DNA of 64,000 nt from Adiantum capillus-veneris (GCA_014529385.2 CM043944.1:68620895-68684894), one strand, 5' to 3'. Numbered from the stretch's first letter, positions 31,074 to 42,878 are shown. The notes: generated by a model not told the origin, from the letters alone. Translations and numbers: made by a program.

Positions 31074-31301
31074 ATGGATGCCAATAATGAGAATGATGAT
31101 CCCCGCATGTTTCCTTTCCATTTTGTGCGTCATATCCGTGTGAATATTTGTATTGATAGAAAAATCTTTTATCAGCAAAGAATAGCCCTGTTGTTTGGAG
31201 CCGAGAGACTTGGGGAAATCTTGCGCTCTCCTCATCCTGTCATTCTACCCTTACTAGACTATTACCATTCCTTTGATGTGTCGATCTTCATCCTATTTTG
31301 A
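31074..31301 (+). CDS. Element C conserved pre-gag frame (75 residues)
   Basis: It starts MDANNENDDPRMFPF at 31074 and ends at a TGA (31299-31301), 91 bp before gag. It shares with the frame at 8214 in element A the opening MD..N, an I.VN motif, RK.F.QQ, RL.EIL, P.PV..P and SFDV, in the same order and spacing. Conservation between two clearly diverged elements at the protein level, with different third bases, suggests it was once under selection. Role unknown. Confidence 0.55.
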   Translation: MDANNENDDPRMFPFHFVRHIRVNICIDRKIFYQQRIALLFGAERLGEILRSPHPVILPLLDYYHSFDVSIFILF

Positions 31302-31392
31302 GCTAAGTTGTGCTAAAGCTCCAAATTGTAATTACCATACTCTATTTTAAAATAAATTGGAGCTGTTTGTGTAATTGTTTACTCTCTCACTT

Positions 31393-32440
31393 ATGGCCTT
31401 CCCTAATTTTTATGGTAAGCCTGGGGAGGTTGCTCCAGACTTTTGGGATAATTTGGAAATGGCCTTTCTGGTATCGGGAAGGGATGACGAAGCTACTAAG
31501 TTAAGGGCCTTTCCTTTGGTCTTGAGGGAAGGTGCAAAATTATGGTATCAAACTTTGGCACCTGAAGAAAGAAGAGACTGGGAGTCCTTAAAGATGGCCT
31601 TCATCGAAGAATTTCGCCGCCATGAGCCTCCAGAGGAGATATGGAGACAGCTCTTAGATCTACGCCAAACATCACCCAATGACTATAGAAGCTATGAAGG
31701 AAAATTTTCCAACCTGTGGGAGAAATGGTGTGCATCACTAGGTGAAGGAGAAAGGGCGCCAGAATGCCTGAAGAAGGACTATTCCTGGCAGGGCTTTACC
31801 CCATCCTTCGAGAAAAGGTAAAAGGTAAATTCCCAGATACCTTTGATAAAGCTATGACTTATGCAAGGGAGAAGGATAGGAAGTTAAAATTCCAAGCTCA
31901 ACTACACGAGGGAATGGAACCTCCACCGCTAGCTCAACCTACGGCAAGGGTAGTAGCAGGGACAGGAGCAACAGACCAAGAGTCCTCTCAACAAGAATTA
32001 CTTCAACAAATCACCAATCAGCTAGAGAGCCTGTCCATCAATCTGGTTCAAGGTGTAAGGGCTCCCCAGCCAGGAAATGAACGAAATAGACAAGAAGGAC
32101 AAAGGCAAGCACGTGAGTACATTTGCTACAACTATGGAGAGGTAGGTCACGGCATGTATTATTGCCCCCATCCACGACGCTATCAAGGAAATGGTAATCA
32201 AAGACGGCCTCCTTGCCAGCAAGTCACTCCTCCTCGAGCTAGGCCACTAAATGGACAAAATGCACACGTGGCTCCACCAATCCAAATATGTAGACCCCCT
32301 CCTCCACCACCACAAGCACCAGCAGAGATCCCTCCACTACCATCGGGAGGGGAGGACAGGGCTGTCTCTGTCATAAGTCTTGACAATGGTAAGGATAAAG
32401 GGAAGGAAAAAATGGAGGAAGCTATTGCCATGCCAATATA
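31393..32440 (+). pseudogene. Element C gag
   Basis: The ATG at 31393 gives MAFPNFYGKPGEVAPDFW, homologous to the A and D gag starts. The capsid part has LREGAKLWYQTL, EEFRRHEPPEEIWRQL and YRSYEGKFSNLWEKW. One base is missing near 31781 (KKDYSWQG in frame 1 where frame 3 gives LFLAGLYPILREK), so gag continues in frame 3. The zinc knuckle reads CYNYGEVGHGMYYC, so its second Cys is Tyr. A Pro-rich linker follows. Two point changes therefore separate this from a normal gag. Coding continues without a break into protease. Confidence 0.86.
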
Positions 32441-35400
32441 TAGAGTTAGGAGACAAAGAACGGATGAAATGGAAGCTTCAGAGCCGGATAAAGGGAATGA
32501 GGGTTCCTCCCAAGTGATAGGAGACAAGAAAAGGAAGAGTAGGTCAAGGAGGCACATAGGAGTAGAAGACTTTCCACTTGGGGTAGGATCCATACCTTAC
32601 GACCTGGTAGTAGATGTGAGTAAGCAAGGACCAAAGATTTCATGGCAGCAACTCCTCCACCTTTCCCCAAAGATGCGTAGAACCTGGTCTAAGATGGTCA
32701 GCACCAGGAGGGCTAAGGCAAAGTCAGTTGGGTCTATTAGTGCAAGAGGCATGAAGGATATCGTGCCAGTCATTGATGCAGAGATTAAGAGTCAGCGAGT
32801 CTCCAATGTGTACGTAGATGGTGGAGCTGAGATTTGTGTTATGACAGAGAAATTAATGCACAGGTTGGGTTTGGAAGTAAACGAGCAAACTTCCTTACAA
32901 GCTAAGATGGCAAATAATGTAAGGGTGGCTTGTGTGAGAAAGGTTAATGGAGTGAAGGTTTCAGCTTTTGGTGTTGCAATCTCAATTGATGCTTATGTGA
33001 TCCCAACTAAGGGGGAGGGCTATCCGCTAATCCTTGGAAGACCTTGGCTTATGGATATGAAAGCTAGGCAAGATTGGGAGACAGGTTCCCTTGAGTTGCG
33101 ACCAAATCATAAGGTAGGTGGCAAGCAACAAAAAATTGTGTATGACATGAAGCAGGGTAGACAACAAGACCTAGAGATGGAGACTTCTATGGATGAATGG
33201 AGCACAAGCAGCTGCTCTTCATCTGAGGATGAGTCATCTGAGGATGAGTCATCTGAGGAGGATGCTAGCTCTTTGGAACTCATGGGTATAATACTGCGAA
33301 ACCCAGAAGGAGAAAGTGGTCAAGACTCTCTAAACAAGGAAGAAGCTACAGGATTAGAGGAGATGCTAGCTAAGGACCTACTAGAAGAAGAGAGAGAACC
33401 CTATTTGCAGGTACTAAAGAAGCATGCTGGCCTCTTTATAACTGATTACGAGCACATTAAAGGAGTGACGGTAACCCAACACCATATCCAATTAAAGGAA
33501 GGTGCCAAACCAGTGGTGCAAAGGCTAAGGAGATTAGGGCTAGTGCAACAAGATGCACTCTTAAAAGAAGTAAAAAGATTACTCAAGGTAGGATTTATCT
33601 ACCCAGTGGAAGATTCTGAGTTGGTGTCTCCAGTTGTGGTAGCACCAAAGAAAAATGGGAAGTGGAGGGTATGTGTGGATTACAAGCCTCTAAACGCAGC
33701 CACAAAAAGGGACCATTTTCCTTTGCCTTTTCAAGATGAAATACTAAATGAAGTGGCTGGTCATGAAAGGTACACAGTGTGTGATGGGTACTCAGGCTAC
33801 TTCCAAATCAGAATTGCAGATGAAGACCAAGGAAAGACTACCTTCATAACACCTTGGGGGTGTTTTGCTTATAGAGTTATGCCTTTTGGTTTAACTAATG
33901 CCCTAGCTACTTTCCAGAGGTTTATGAACTTGGTGTTTCAACCTTACTTTGGTAAGTCCATACGAGTCTTCATTGATGATTTTTGCATTTACAGCTCTAG
34001 GGAAGTACATCTGTCCAAGGTTGATGAAGGTTTCACCCGTCTGGCCCAATTGGGTGGGCAATTGAATAAAGACAAGTGCCACATAGGTGAGAGCAAGGTC
34101 ACTCTACTAGGCCATGTTGTGTCTCAAGATGGTATTGAGGCTGACCCTGAAAAGGTAAAGACATTGTTAGCTTTACCTACTCCTTCAAACGTGAAGCAAC
34201 TAGTCTCCTTCATTCAAAAGGTTCGCTACATGGGACGATTCATACATCTCCTTTCTCAGGCAATCTATCCTTTGCAGCAGCTCACTAAACACACTACATT
34301 GACATGGAGTGAGGAGGGTGAAAGGTGCTTTCAAGAAGTTAAAACCATTTTGAGCTCATTGCGTGTCATCCTACAACCCACATGGGGTGAATTATTCTAT
34401 GTAAATCCTAGTGTAGGTCCAGAAGCTCTAGGAGCTATCTTGATGCAAAAATACCCAAAGACATCTCTCATGAGACCAGTCTACTTCTCTAGTAGAGTGA
34501 TCACAGCTGCTGAAAAGGGTTTCAACACAACTGAGCAATTGGTGCTAGCTCTTAAGTTTGCAGTGGAGAAGTTTCGGGCTTACTTACTTCCGAGACAATT
34601 TGTGGTGATCACAACTGAGGAGGTTTTTCCATATGCCCTACAACACATGGAATTGTCTCAAAGAATAGCAAAGTGGGTGGTGCAGCTTCAAGAGTTTGAC
34701 TACACACTACAAGTAGAGGATTCCACCCGTGCTTGTTTGGCAGATGTCCTCACACAAAGGTGTGATGAGAAGGCCAAGAAAGAGGCACCTAGTAAGGTAC
34801 CGCCTATCCCGGAGCCTGAAGTTCTACAGGGAGCACACAGTCTGTATTTTGATGGGGCTTACAAGAGGACCAAAGACAAGGCATCAGCAAGCATAGTAAT
34901 ATTAGGTCCAGAGAAGGAGAAGATCTTTGCAAAAGGGTTTCATCTAAAAGAGGTTCATTCTAACAATGAGGCAGAGTACCATACCCTTGTTTTAGGGTTG
35001 CAATGTTGTCTTTCTCAGGGCATCACAAAGCTAAATGTTTTTGGTGACTCCATGTTGATTGTTAAGCAAATGGTTGGTGTATGGGCCTGTAAAAATGACA
35101 AATTGTCTGTTAAGATGAGGGAAGCAAAGGCCTTGTTGAAGGGTTTTAAAGAAGTTCGAGTGCACTTTGTACCTAGAGATCAAAATCGAGAAGCAGATGC
35201 CTTAGCAGGTGAAGAACTACAAACTCTCATAGTAGGTGCTATCCTTGTGAAAATTCCTTTATACCAGGGGAAGGAGGAACTGCACGATTTACATTACTTT
35301 CTTGAGCATTGTGAAGCACCCTCTGGTATGAGTAAAAGTGAACGTAGGTGGTTGGCAAAAAAGGCTTCCAGGTATAGCTTAGTGAATGAGGACTTGTATT

Positions 35401-35546
35401 GCAGAGGGAAAGATGTTGTCTTAAGGAGAGTTCCTGCATCCCAAGAGATAAAGGATATTTTGTTTATTTGTCATGAAGGTGTGTGTGGTGGCCACTTTGC
35501 ACAAGAGATTACTAGCAGAAAGATTTTACGAGCAGGGTTCACCTAG
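32441..35546 (+). pseudogene. Element C pol: protease, RT and two RNase H domains
   Basis: Frame 3, fully open to the TAG at 35544-35546. Protease: NVYVDGGAEICVM near 32809 and PLILGRPWLM near 33025. Acidic linker: CSSSEDESSEDESSEED. RT: APKKNGKWRVCVDYKPLN, CDGYSGYFQIRI, TPWGCFAYRVMPFGLTNA and FIDDFCIYSS (33969-33998). First RNase H: FYVNPSVGPEALGAIL, with Asn at the first catalytic position, as in A. Second RNase H: LYFDGAYKRT, HSNNEAEYHTL, VFGDSMLIVKQ and NREADALA, with all four acidic residues present. The final stop replaces a Trp codon (TGG to TAG). Confidence 0.92.
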
Positions 35547-36602
35547 CCAAGCCTCCATCAAGATGTACAACATTGGAGCCGCACATGTGAGGTTTGCCAA
35601 AAAGCTGGACCAAGGCGTCATACCCATGAAAATCAGCATCCAATCAAAACCTATGGGCCATTTGAAAAATGGGGGATAGATGCAATAGGGCCACTACCTT
35701 GCACTCAATCAGGGAAGGAATACATCATTATGGGGGTGGAGTACATGACCAGATGGGCAGAAGCTCATCCCACAAAGCGCGTCATAGCCAAGGACATGAG
35801 TGATTTCATTTTTGAATGCCTTTGTTGCCGTTTTGGCACACCTTTGGAGATTCTCTCAGATAGGGGACCGGGATTTCGAGCTGATTTAGTCGAGCAATTG
35901 ATGAGCAAGTTAAAAATCAAGCGCAGGCACTCTACACCATACTACCCTCAGTGCAATGGTCTTGTGGAAAAGGTAAATGGTCTTATATGTAAAATCATCA
36001 CTAAGCAAGTGCATTTACATCCTAAGACATGGGACAAACACCTAGATGCAGCACTTTGGGCCTACAGAACATCCTTTAAAACATCCTTGGGGTATACACC
36101 TTTTCACTTGGTTTACGGGCAAGAGGCACTATTGCCTATAGAAGTGGAGCTAGCGAGCCTCCGAGTTCTAAAAGCACATCAAGAGGATATTCAAGAGAAG
36201 CAGGTGGAAGGAAGAATCATCGATTTGGAGAGGTTATGGCTAGATCGAGAGTCAGCAGTGAAGTACTATGCAGCCCAGGCAAAGAAGAAACGAAAGAAGT
36301 TCAATCGCAACCTTGTCAAGAAAGGTATCAAGGAAGGTTCTTTAGTGCTCAGATACGACAATCGCTTTGATCGCAAAAAGGATGGTAAGTTCTTGCTTAA
36401 GTGGGAAGAACCTTTTGTAGTGATACAGAGGTTCTCAAATGGTAGTTACCAACTGGGTGACCTAGATCGTAAGGTACATCAGACCCCGGTAAATGGTTGG
36501 CGATTGAAGGCCTACCAATGTCGTCTTTCACAGCCATATGCTGGTGAAATCAATGCTAAGGATGGTTCAGAGGAGAGCTTATCATATTCGAGCTCCAGCT
36601 AA
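35547..36602 (+). pseudogene. Element C integrase
   Basis: Same frame 3, open to a TAA at 36600-36602. The zinc region spans the stop at 35544: CHEGVCGGHFAQ before it, CEVCQKAG after it. Core: WGIDAIGPLP (Asp), EILSDRGPGFRADL (Asp) and YYPQCNGLVEKVNG (Glu). WAYRTSFKTSLGYTPFHLVYG follows. The C-terminal fold has GSLVLRYDNRFDRKK, KWEEPFVVIQRF and NGSYQLGDLD. No chromodomain is seen, as expected for Tat-like elements. Apart from the upstream stop this integrase looks intact. Confidence 0.92.
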
Positions 36603-36931
36603 GGTAACAATCATGTACATAGTCGTTTCAAAAAAAAAAAAAAAAAAATGAAAAAAAGAGAAGAAAAAAAGAAAAAAAGAGAATGCTACCAGTGAAAGCG
36701 GATATTGACAATGGATGGGGTATGGCTTTCAAGGGTCTAGGAGACCGGTTGTTAGTCATGGATGGATACAATTATTCATCAGAAAGGACTAAACAGGGTG
36801 CATCAGCCAAGAAAGCAGTAACATGGCAAATTAAATTGGTACCAGGTGGGTAAGTATTCAAGAGAACCCTATTGTAGCACAACCTACAGCTAGAGGCATC
36901 AAATACCTCTAGCTTAAGGGGGAGGGCTATA
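36603..36931 (+). other. Element C 3' untranslated region and purine tract
   Basis: Between the gag-pol stop and the 3' LTR there is an A-rich run (about 36630-36670) and then the purine tract AGCTTAAGGGGGAGGGCTATA ending at the LTR. The tract primes plus-strand DNA synthesis. No gene is seen. Confidence 0.75.
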
Positions 36932-38438
36932 TGATGCATGGTTTTTAGGACCCCTTCTGAAGATGCAATAAAGGCACAGTCAGTTGTTGGGGAGATGAGG
37001 ATACTCTAGTCCAAGGGATCTCAAAAGAGAAGAAAAATCTACTTCACAAGCACCAAAGAGTAAAAAGTGCCATGGACAGAAGATACGTGGGAATGAGCTC
37101 TTATGCATACCTACAACCTATATCTTACAGAATAGCCCATTCTAGGTGTGAATTTCTACTGAAATTTACACGAGGATGTTCGTGTGGACTCACAGCACAG
37201 CATACTCCGTTTTCACTTTTTTATCGACAGTAAATATTTTTTACCTACAGTAAATATTTTTCACCTACATGGTAAATACAAATCACTTTTTACCTACAGT
37301 AACTTTTTTTACCCATGGTAAATATTTTTTACTGCACCATAAGTATTTGGTAGGTAGCAGTTCACTCTTACTAGAAGTAGTGATTGGGCATCAACAATGC
37401 AGTTACAGTAGGAGAAAAGGGAAAAATCTTATGGTAAAGGTGAGTCAACAGGGATAAATACGTTTGAGTTGAAAAGAGACATGCTGATTTTTTCAAAGAA
37501 CACATGTCAAAAGAAGCCATGGTTGAGGATTTTTTGAGAATTTGATATTCAGGAGGACCCAGCTGCCACCTCCCCCCCGCAGGTCCCCCCCTGACATGTG
37601 CAGAACCTCCAGTTTCAACAGCCACCTTACCTGCTCTTAAATGCTAGTCAAGGCCTTATCCCCATGTGTCACAATCAGAAAAATCAACATTTACCCTCCC
37701 CTCTTACATCACTCTAGAGAATATCTTGATGGTGATATATCAGGTGACCTCAATCTGTTGACCACCCTAAGCAAAAAGTAACCCCAATCAGCGGATTTAA
37801 GCATGTTTATCCCTAATCCTAAACCCTCTCAGAAACCTATATAAGGAGGCCTTCTCTCACTCAAATCCAACACTTCACCCACTTCACCAAGCAACGAAGC
37901 TATGACGACATTGCTCACAACGAGGAGCTATGGATGGAGCTCTACTCTCTCTCCCTCTCTCTCTCTCTAGTATGCTACATTACTAGCCCTAAAACCTAAA
38001 TAAGGAGTCTTCTCTCATGCTCCATGGCCACCATCCTCGCTATCATTCTCTAAGGTATTGATGTGTTGCTAGTAGGATCATACCTACTTGCTGGGTTGAT
38101 TGTTTTTGACAAGGGATTATGCCATCCTTGGCTTGCTTCTCTATATCCTTGTTATGTATGATCAGATGCCGTTGTATTGTTAAGCTGATGTCTTGTGTAT
38201 ATATATGCTACATAAGATCCCTAAGATTTGTTTCTATGTGTTTTGCCATATGTTTTGATGCCATCATAATGCCAGAAGTCTCACTTGCCTATGTGCACTA
38301 TGTGTGAGGTCTTTAAACCTCTTAATTTAGGGTGGTTCCCCTTTGTTTTGTTCTTTGCTTGTTTGCATGAGGCGTGGTTTGTGGAGTGTGCACGAGTACA
38401 GAGGCCACCCGATTGCACTGCTCTTTTTCCCGCTATCA
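36932..38438 (+). repeat. Element C 3' LTR
   Basis: TGATGCATGGTTTTTAGGAC to CCCGCTATCA, nearly identical to 28489-30016. It has one fewer AT-rich unit and a slightly shorter CT run. TATATAA lies at 37838-37844. GTACA follows directly. Confidence 0.93.
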
Positions 38439-38443
38439 GTACA

Positions 38444-40754
38444 TCCATTTGATGAGCTTCTAAATCAAATTGAACAGCAAATGCCAATAAAACTCAAACA
38501 CTTGTAATGCAAACAACTGGTGAAAAAGCATCTTGATAATCAACATCGGCTACTAAGAGTAACCTTTTGCAACTAAACACGCCTTGAATTTTTCAAAAGA
38601 TCCATCTGCTTTTACTTTTGTCTTATACACCCACTTACATTTAATAGTTGTACGACAAGGAGGTAATTCAGTTAGTATCCATGTACCTTTAGAGATAAGA
38701 TAATCGTACTCTGCTTCCATAGCCTCTTTCCATTGATCCTTTTGTGGTGAAGAGATAGCTTCATCATAAGTGACCGGATCTTAAGAAGTAGAAAAAGCAT
38801 TATCAGCAATATCGTCATCATAAACATGACATGAGCCATGTTCAAACTCAATAGGCAGATCAACAAAAATATCAATATCATCATTGGAAACATTTGGAAT
38901 GGATGGTTGTGAAGAGGAAAGTTGCTCTATAGGAAGAGTTTCATTATCTGAAAGAAATGGAAAAGCTTGAAGCAATGATTTAGTATCATCAGAATCATCC
39001 ATGGACCATGAGCCTCCCATAAGCTGTTCGTTAAAAGTAGCATCACGATTCACAATTACTTTCTTGGAGGAAGGGTCATAGAATTTTTAGCCTTTGGAAG
39101 TGTCTAAATATCCAATAAAAATAACTTTAAGACCACGAGCATCAAGCTTTGTTCGTGTTTCTTTGGGAACATGAATATAAGCAATACATCCAAAGGTTCG
39201 AAAATGAGATACAGAAGGAATGTCACATGTCCATGCTGTGATGGGTATCTTACCAGAGGGTGCAGTAGTAGGAAGATGATTCTGAATAAATACTGTTTTC
39301 AAAGTAGCTTCAGCCGAAAATACATGAGATAAGCCAGAATGAATCATCATACATCTTACAGCATTGAGAATAGTGCGATTCTTTCGTTCAGCAACGCCGT
39401 TCTGTTGAGGCGAATATGGAATAGTGTGTTCATGATGAATTCCACTGTCAGCACAGTAACTCACAAACTCTCAAGAAACATATTCGCCTCCATTATCACT
39501 ACGAAGCTTCTTAAGGCGACGACCAGTTTGAAGTTCCGCAGCCTTGTGGAATTGTTTGAAAATAGATAAGGCTTTAGATTTTTGTCTAAGTAGAAATACA
39601 GTCGTATACCTTGAGAAATCATCAATGAAAGTAATGAAGTAGCGATATCGTGATCTCGAAGAAGGTAGAGGTCCACATATATCAGTATGAAGAAGATCCA
39701 ATATGTCATGAGAATGAGTTGTATTTGAAAGAGGAAAGGGTTTATGATTGTGTTTCCCAAGAGCACAAAATTCACAAATTCCCATATGGGGATGGGCTTT
39801 AAGATGGGCTTTAAGATCCATGCCATGAACAAGATCACGACGGTGAAGATCAAGGAGTTTTGAGAAATCAGCATGAACAAAACGGTGATGCCATACTTTG
39901 CAATCATGATCACCTGGAGCATTGAAAACATTTGCTACAGCATCGTTGAGAGAGAGTTTAAACAAATTACCGTTTCGAGGAGCAGTGGCTATAGTCTGTC
40001 CTTTTTTCTCAATTCGGCATTTGGTATGATCAAATCCAACAAACAGACCAAGATCAACAAGTCTAGCAACTGAAATAAGATTACGTTGAAGATCTGGTAC
40101 ATGTAATACTCCTCACAAAATTCGAGTGGAAGAAGATAAGGTACCAAGATATAAGTCTCCAATACCCTTTACTTGACAAGTAGTATCATCAGAAAGATAA
40201 ATAACACGTTGAACTGGTAGTGGATGATAGTTATGGAGCCACTTAGACTGATATGTCATATTTCTTGTAGCACCAGAATCAACAATAAAAAGTGATCCAT
40301 CATGTACATGAAGTATTCTGTCTGGAGCAATTGAACATAGGACGCATATTTTTTATGGTACAATGTTGTTTCGATGTTCAGAAGCATATGCTCTACTACG
40401 ATTTGTGTCGAATCGACGCTTATAGCACATATGAGTGGGATGATCAGATGGTCTACAATATTCACAAGAAGAAGAAGAAGAGTCTCTAGATAAATGTGGT
40501 TGTTTCGTGGTAATATTGTGTTCTTCATCATATTGACGTGCCCAACAATCATCTTCAGTATGGCCATTTCTGTTGTAGTAAGAACATTGCTTATTAGGAA
40601 ATTTGAGACGAGAGAAAATATTACCGCAATGGACACCTCTGCGGTTTCCTCATTGAAATGGACACCTTCGAGCATAAAAAGCACATTCCATCTGTTGTGA
40701 CTCAGTCTCCTCATGTGAAATCATAGCTGTATCGTGACCAGCATTACGACGTTC
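38444..40754 (-). pseudogene. Element B pol: protease, integrase and RT start
   Basis: Read right to left: zinc-knuckle remnants near 40480-40620, protease VDSGATRNM near 40260-40285, GAG-pre-integrase HHRFVHADFSKLLDLHRRDL and CEFCALGKHNHKPFP, integrase DICGPLPSS (Asp), FIDDFSRYTTVF, LRSDNGGEY (Asp) and SPQQNGVAERKNRT (Glu), then the RT start TIKCKWVYKTKVKADGSF and, at the junction with C, HQMDV. Stops lie near 39476, 39090 and 38780, and further frame changes occur. All catalytic residues of integrase are visible in fragments. The RT resumes at 28483 on the other side of C. Confidence 0.87.
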
Positions 40755-41396
40755 TTAACGTTGAGAGTATTCAATTAAAGACATGCAGGCTTGGTCGAAA
40801 TCAAGACCATCTTTATTAGAGAGAATAGTAACAATGTTATCATAAGAAGAGTCCTTCACCGTATCAAGGAGAAGTGTAATCAGTTGCTTTTGTGGAACAG
40901 GATCACCGGTAGCAAGTTGATTAATAATAGATTTGAAAGATTCAATATGTCCCGTCATGGCAGTACCAACTTCATATTGTAACTTGTTAAGCAACCCTTT
41001 CAATAAATTATTTCTATAACAGATTTATTCTAAAATTTTTGCAATAAGGTACTTCCATATGTCGTGGGAAGTAGGTAGTTCATACATATCAAACAAGAGG
41101 AAATCATTACGAGCAGAAATAATATACCGACGAGCTGCTTTATCACGTCGTTGCCAATCCATATAGGCAACATTCCAATCTTGAAATATAGGTCCTTCAG
41201 TGATAAGCATGTTATCATTATCCGTATCAACAGGCTGAGGTGTACAAACACGATTTCCAAGAACAAGATCAGAGAGTTCATCACCTTCAAGAATTAACAA
41301 CATATTTTCTTTCCATCGTGGAAATCCTTGGCCTTGGAAAGGAGGAACAGAACGCTGGCCAGAAGGAAAGCCGTTGACGAGAATAGTCATAGCCAT
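40755..41396 (-). pseudogene. Element B gag
   Basis: It starts at 41396 (MAMTILVNGFPSGQRSV) and has FPRWKENMLLILEGDELSDLVLG, a copia gag opening, then AARRYIISARNDFLLFDMYELPTSHDIWKYL. A stop at 41025 separates it from GLLNKLQYEVGTAMTGHIESF and LLLDTVKDSSYDNIVTILSN, the usual later gag helices. The region 41401-41870 to its right should hold the leader and 5' LTR but shows neither. Confidence 0.78.
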
Positions 41397-41400
41397 ATCT

Positions 41401-41870
41401 TGTTATGAGAAGACGTATAAGATAAGATCGCAAAATCTGCACACCATATATGGTGAAGGACGCAATTGAGAATGAGAGAAATATGAGGACTGCGTTCTGT
41501 CAATGATAAACGCAAGAAGGATGCTCAAGGAATGTCCAAAGATGTGAGAGACGTCACCCAAAAAGGCAGGGTAAAGGAGACGTTAATAATAAAAGAGTCC
41601 TCAAAATAGAGTGGCGTGAGACGCAAGATTGACGGCCACAATACGAATAGCAAAAAGCTAAATTTTCTCAAAAAAATTAACGCCAAAATTAGAAAAACGA
41701 TCGCGGACGCTTCACAAAGAAGTACGACGAACAAAGCTGCATCAAGCTCAATTGCAGTAAAAATAGCATAACTTTCTGCTGTGTGAACTCCGATTGACGC
41801 AAACCTAGAACTCAAATCGAAGAGCTCGAGGAGACGAATAGGAAGGCAAATGTTACTTTTGGGTAGCTTA
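41401..41870. other. Unassigned stretch between B gag and D protease
   Basis: It probably contains B leader sequence, with no TGGTATCAGAGC-type primer site on the minus strand and no match to the short LTR at 27231. It also stands where about 640 bp of D gag (zinc knuckle included) should be. A deletion joining B leader to D protease is the simplest reading. Confidence 0.45.
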
Positions 41871-42550
41871 TAGAGATGGTGCGTAAACTAAGGCGACAGT
41901 GGAAGAGGATGGTTAACCCAATGGAGAAAGAGCCAGAGAGAGGTTCAGTGAAGGTGTTGGCGATGGTTGAGCTACCAGACATTTGTCCAATAGTAGATGT
42001 GTGGCACAAAAGAAAAAATCTGGAAAAAGGTTATGTGGATGGTGGAGCCCAAATATGCGTCATAACACACTCATGCGTTGAGAAGATGGGTCTCACAGTG
42101 ACTGGGGTGTCAGGCTTCCGGATCAGATTGGCAAACCATCAGAAAGTAAAATGTTTGGGTGTTGTAAAGAGCTTAGAAGTGGAGGCATATGATGCAAAGG
42201 CAGTGGTTGATTTTCATGTGATTCCAGCGGGGTTGGGAGCATATCCTATTATACTGGGCAGACCATGGTTACGTGCAGTGGGAGCTGTTCAAGATTGGAG
42301 ACGTGGTACGATTAGCCTCTATGGAAAGACAGGTGTCAAGAAGCTTTATAATATGGACACAAGCAAACGATTGGAGGAGCTTTATGAAGATGAGGATGAG
42401 TCTAGTGATGAAGACTATTCCATAGTGACTGATGAGGACAGTGATAGTACTACCAACAGTGATGAGGATGCTGATGGTGCAGTTCTTTTGATGGACAAAG
42501 AAATCCAAGAGTCTGGTTTAGTCGCATTTGCAAATGAGGTTCAAGATTAA
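41871..42550 (+). pseudogene. Element D protease region
   Basis: Frame 2 open to 42550. From MEKEPERGSVKVLAM onward it parallels element A at 9682: YVDGGAQICVITHSC (active site), RIRLANHQKVKCLGV, AYPIILGRPWLRAVG and the acidic DEDESSDEDYS linker. In A the same stretch has stops at 9670 and 9937; D is open here, which shows those A stops are lesions. After 42550 the RT expected next is absent, and about 330 bp lead to the 3' LTR. Confidence 0.85.
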
Positions 42551-42878
42551 AGTGAAGGGCTGATGCAAACCAAGGGTGAATTGTCGAAGAAACAAGAATT
42601 GATGACAAAAATGATCAGTGTGGAGACCTCTCAACTATGGAGAAGGGGAGATATTTGCACATGCAGGTCTATGCCAAAGTAATTGATGGTTTTCTTGATG
42701 AAAAGTTGATATAAGGCATCTCTATAGGTTTTCGATGGGAACTAGGTGGAACCTTGATTAAGCTTTTGATGCAAGGAATGCCAAGTGTTTTTGTGTGGGT
42801 TCCTGGTGGAATGAGTATCTACTAGTGTTGTTGCTGCTGAGCATCAATGCTCTAACATGCTAGGGGATGGGCAAATTA

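Larger units (their letters stand above)
28489..38438 (+). mobile_element. Element C: young Tat/Ogre-like Ty3/gypsy element
   Basis: It is 9950 bp long with LTRs 28489-30016 and 36932-38438, a perfect 5-bp target duplication, primer-binding site at 30020, purine tract TTAAGGGGGAGGGCTATA before the 3' LTR, several leader reading frames, and a gag-pol frame (31393-36602) with only two visible lesions. By rough eye count the LTRs differ at about 25-30 positions plus a few small indels, so they are close to 98% identical. It landed in the RT gene of B, exactly within the conserved HQMDV block, on the opposite strand. It is the best-preserved copy of this lineage in the window. Confidence 0.93.
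27231..41870 (-). mobile_element. Element B: Ty1/copia element, minus strand, split by element C
   Basis: Coding direction is right to left: gag (41396 down to 40755), protease and integrase (40740-39087), RT start (39086-38444), then beyond element C the RT end and RNase H (28483-27624) and the 3' LTR (27373-27231). This order is that of copia, with integrase before RT. No 5' LTR or primer-binding site is visible at the right end near 41400-41870, and the neighbouring part of the D gag is also missing. One deletion over the B-D junction would explain both. The right limit is approximate. Confidence 0.85.

Noticed and set aside
31764-31821. Overlap of gag and pol in element C as a programmed frameshift
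   Set aside because: The protein homology continues smoothly if one base is missing near 31781, and A has gag and pol in one frame, so a deletion is simpler than a programmed shift.
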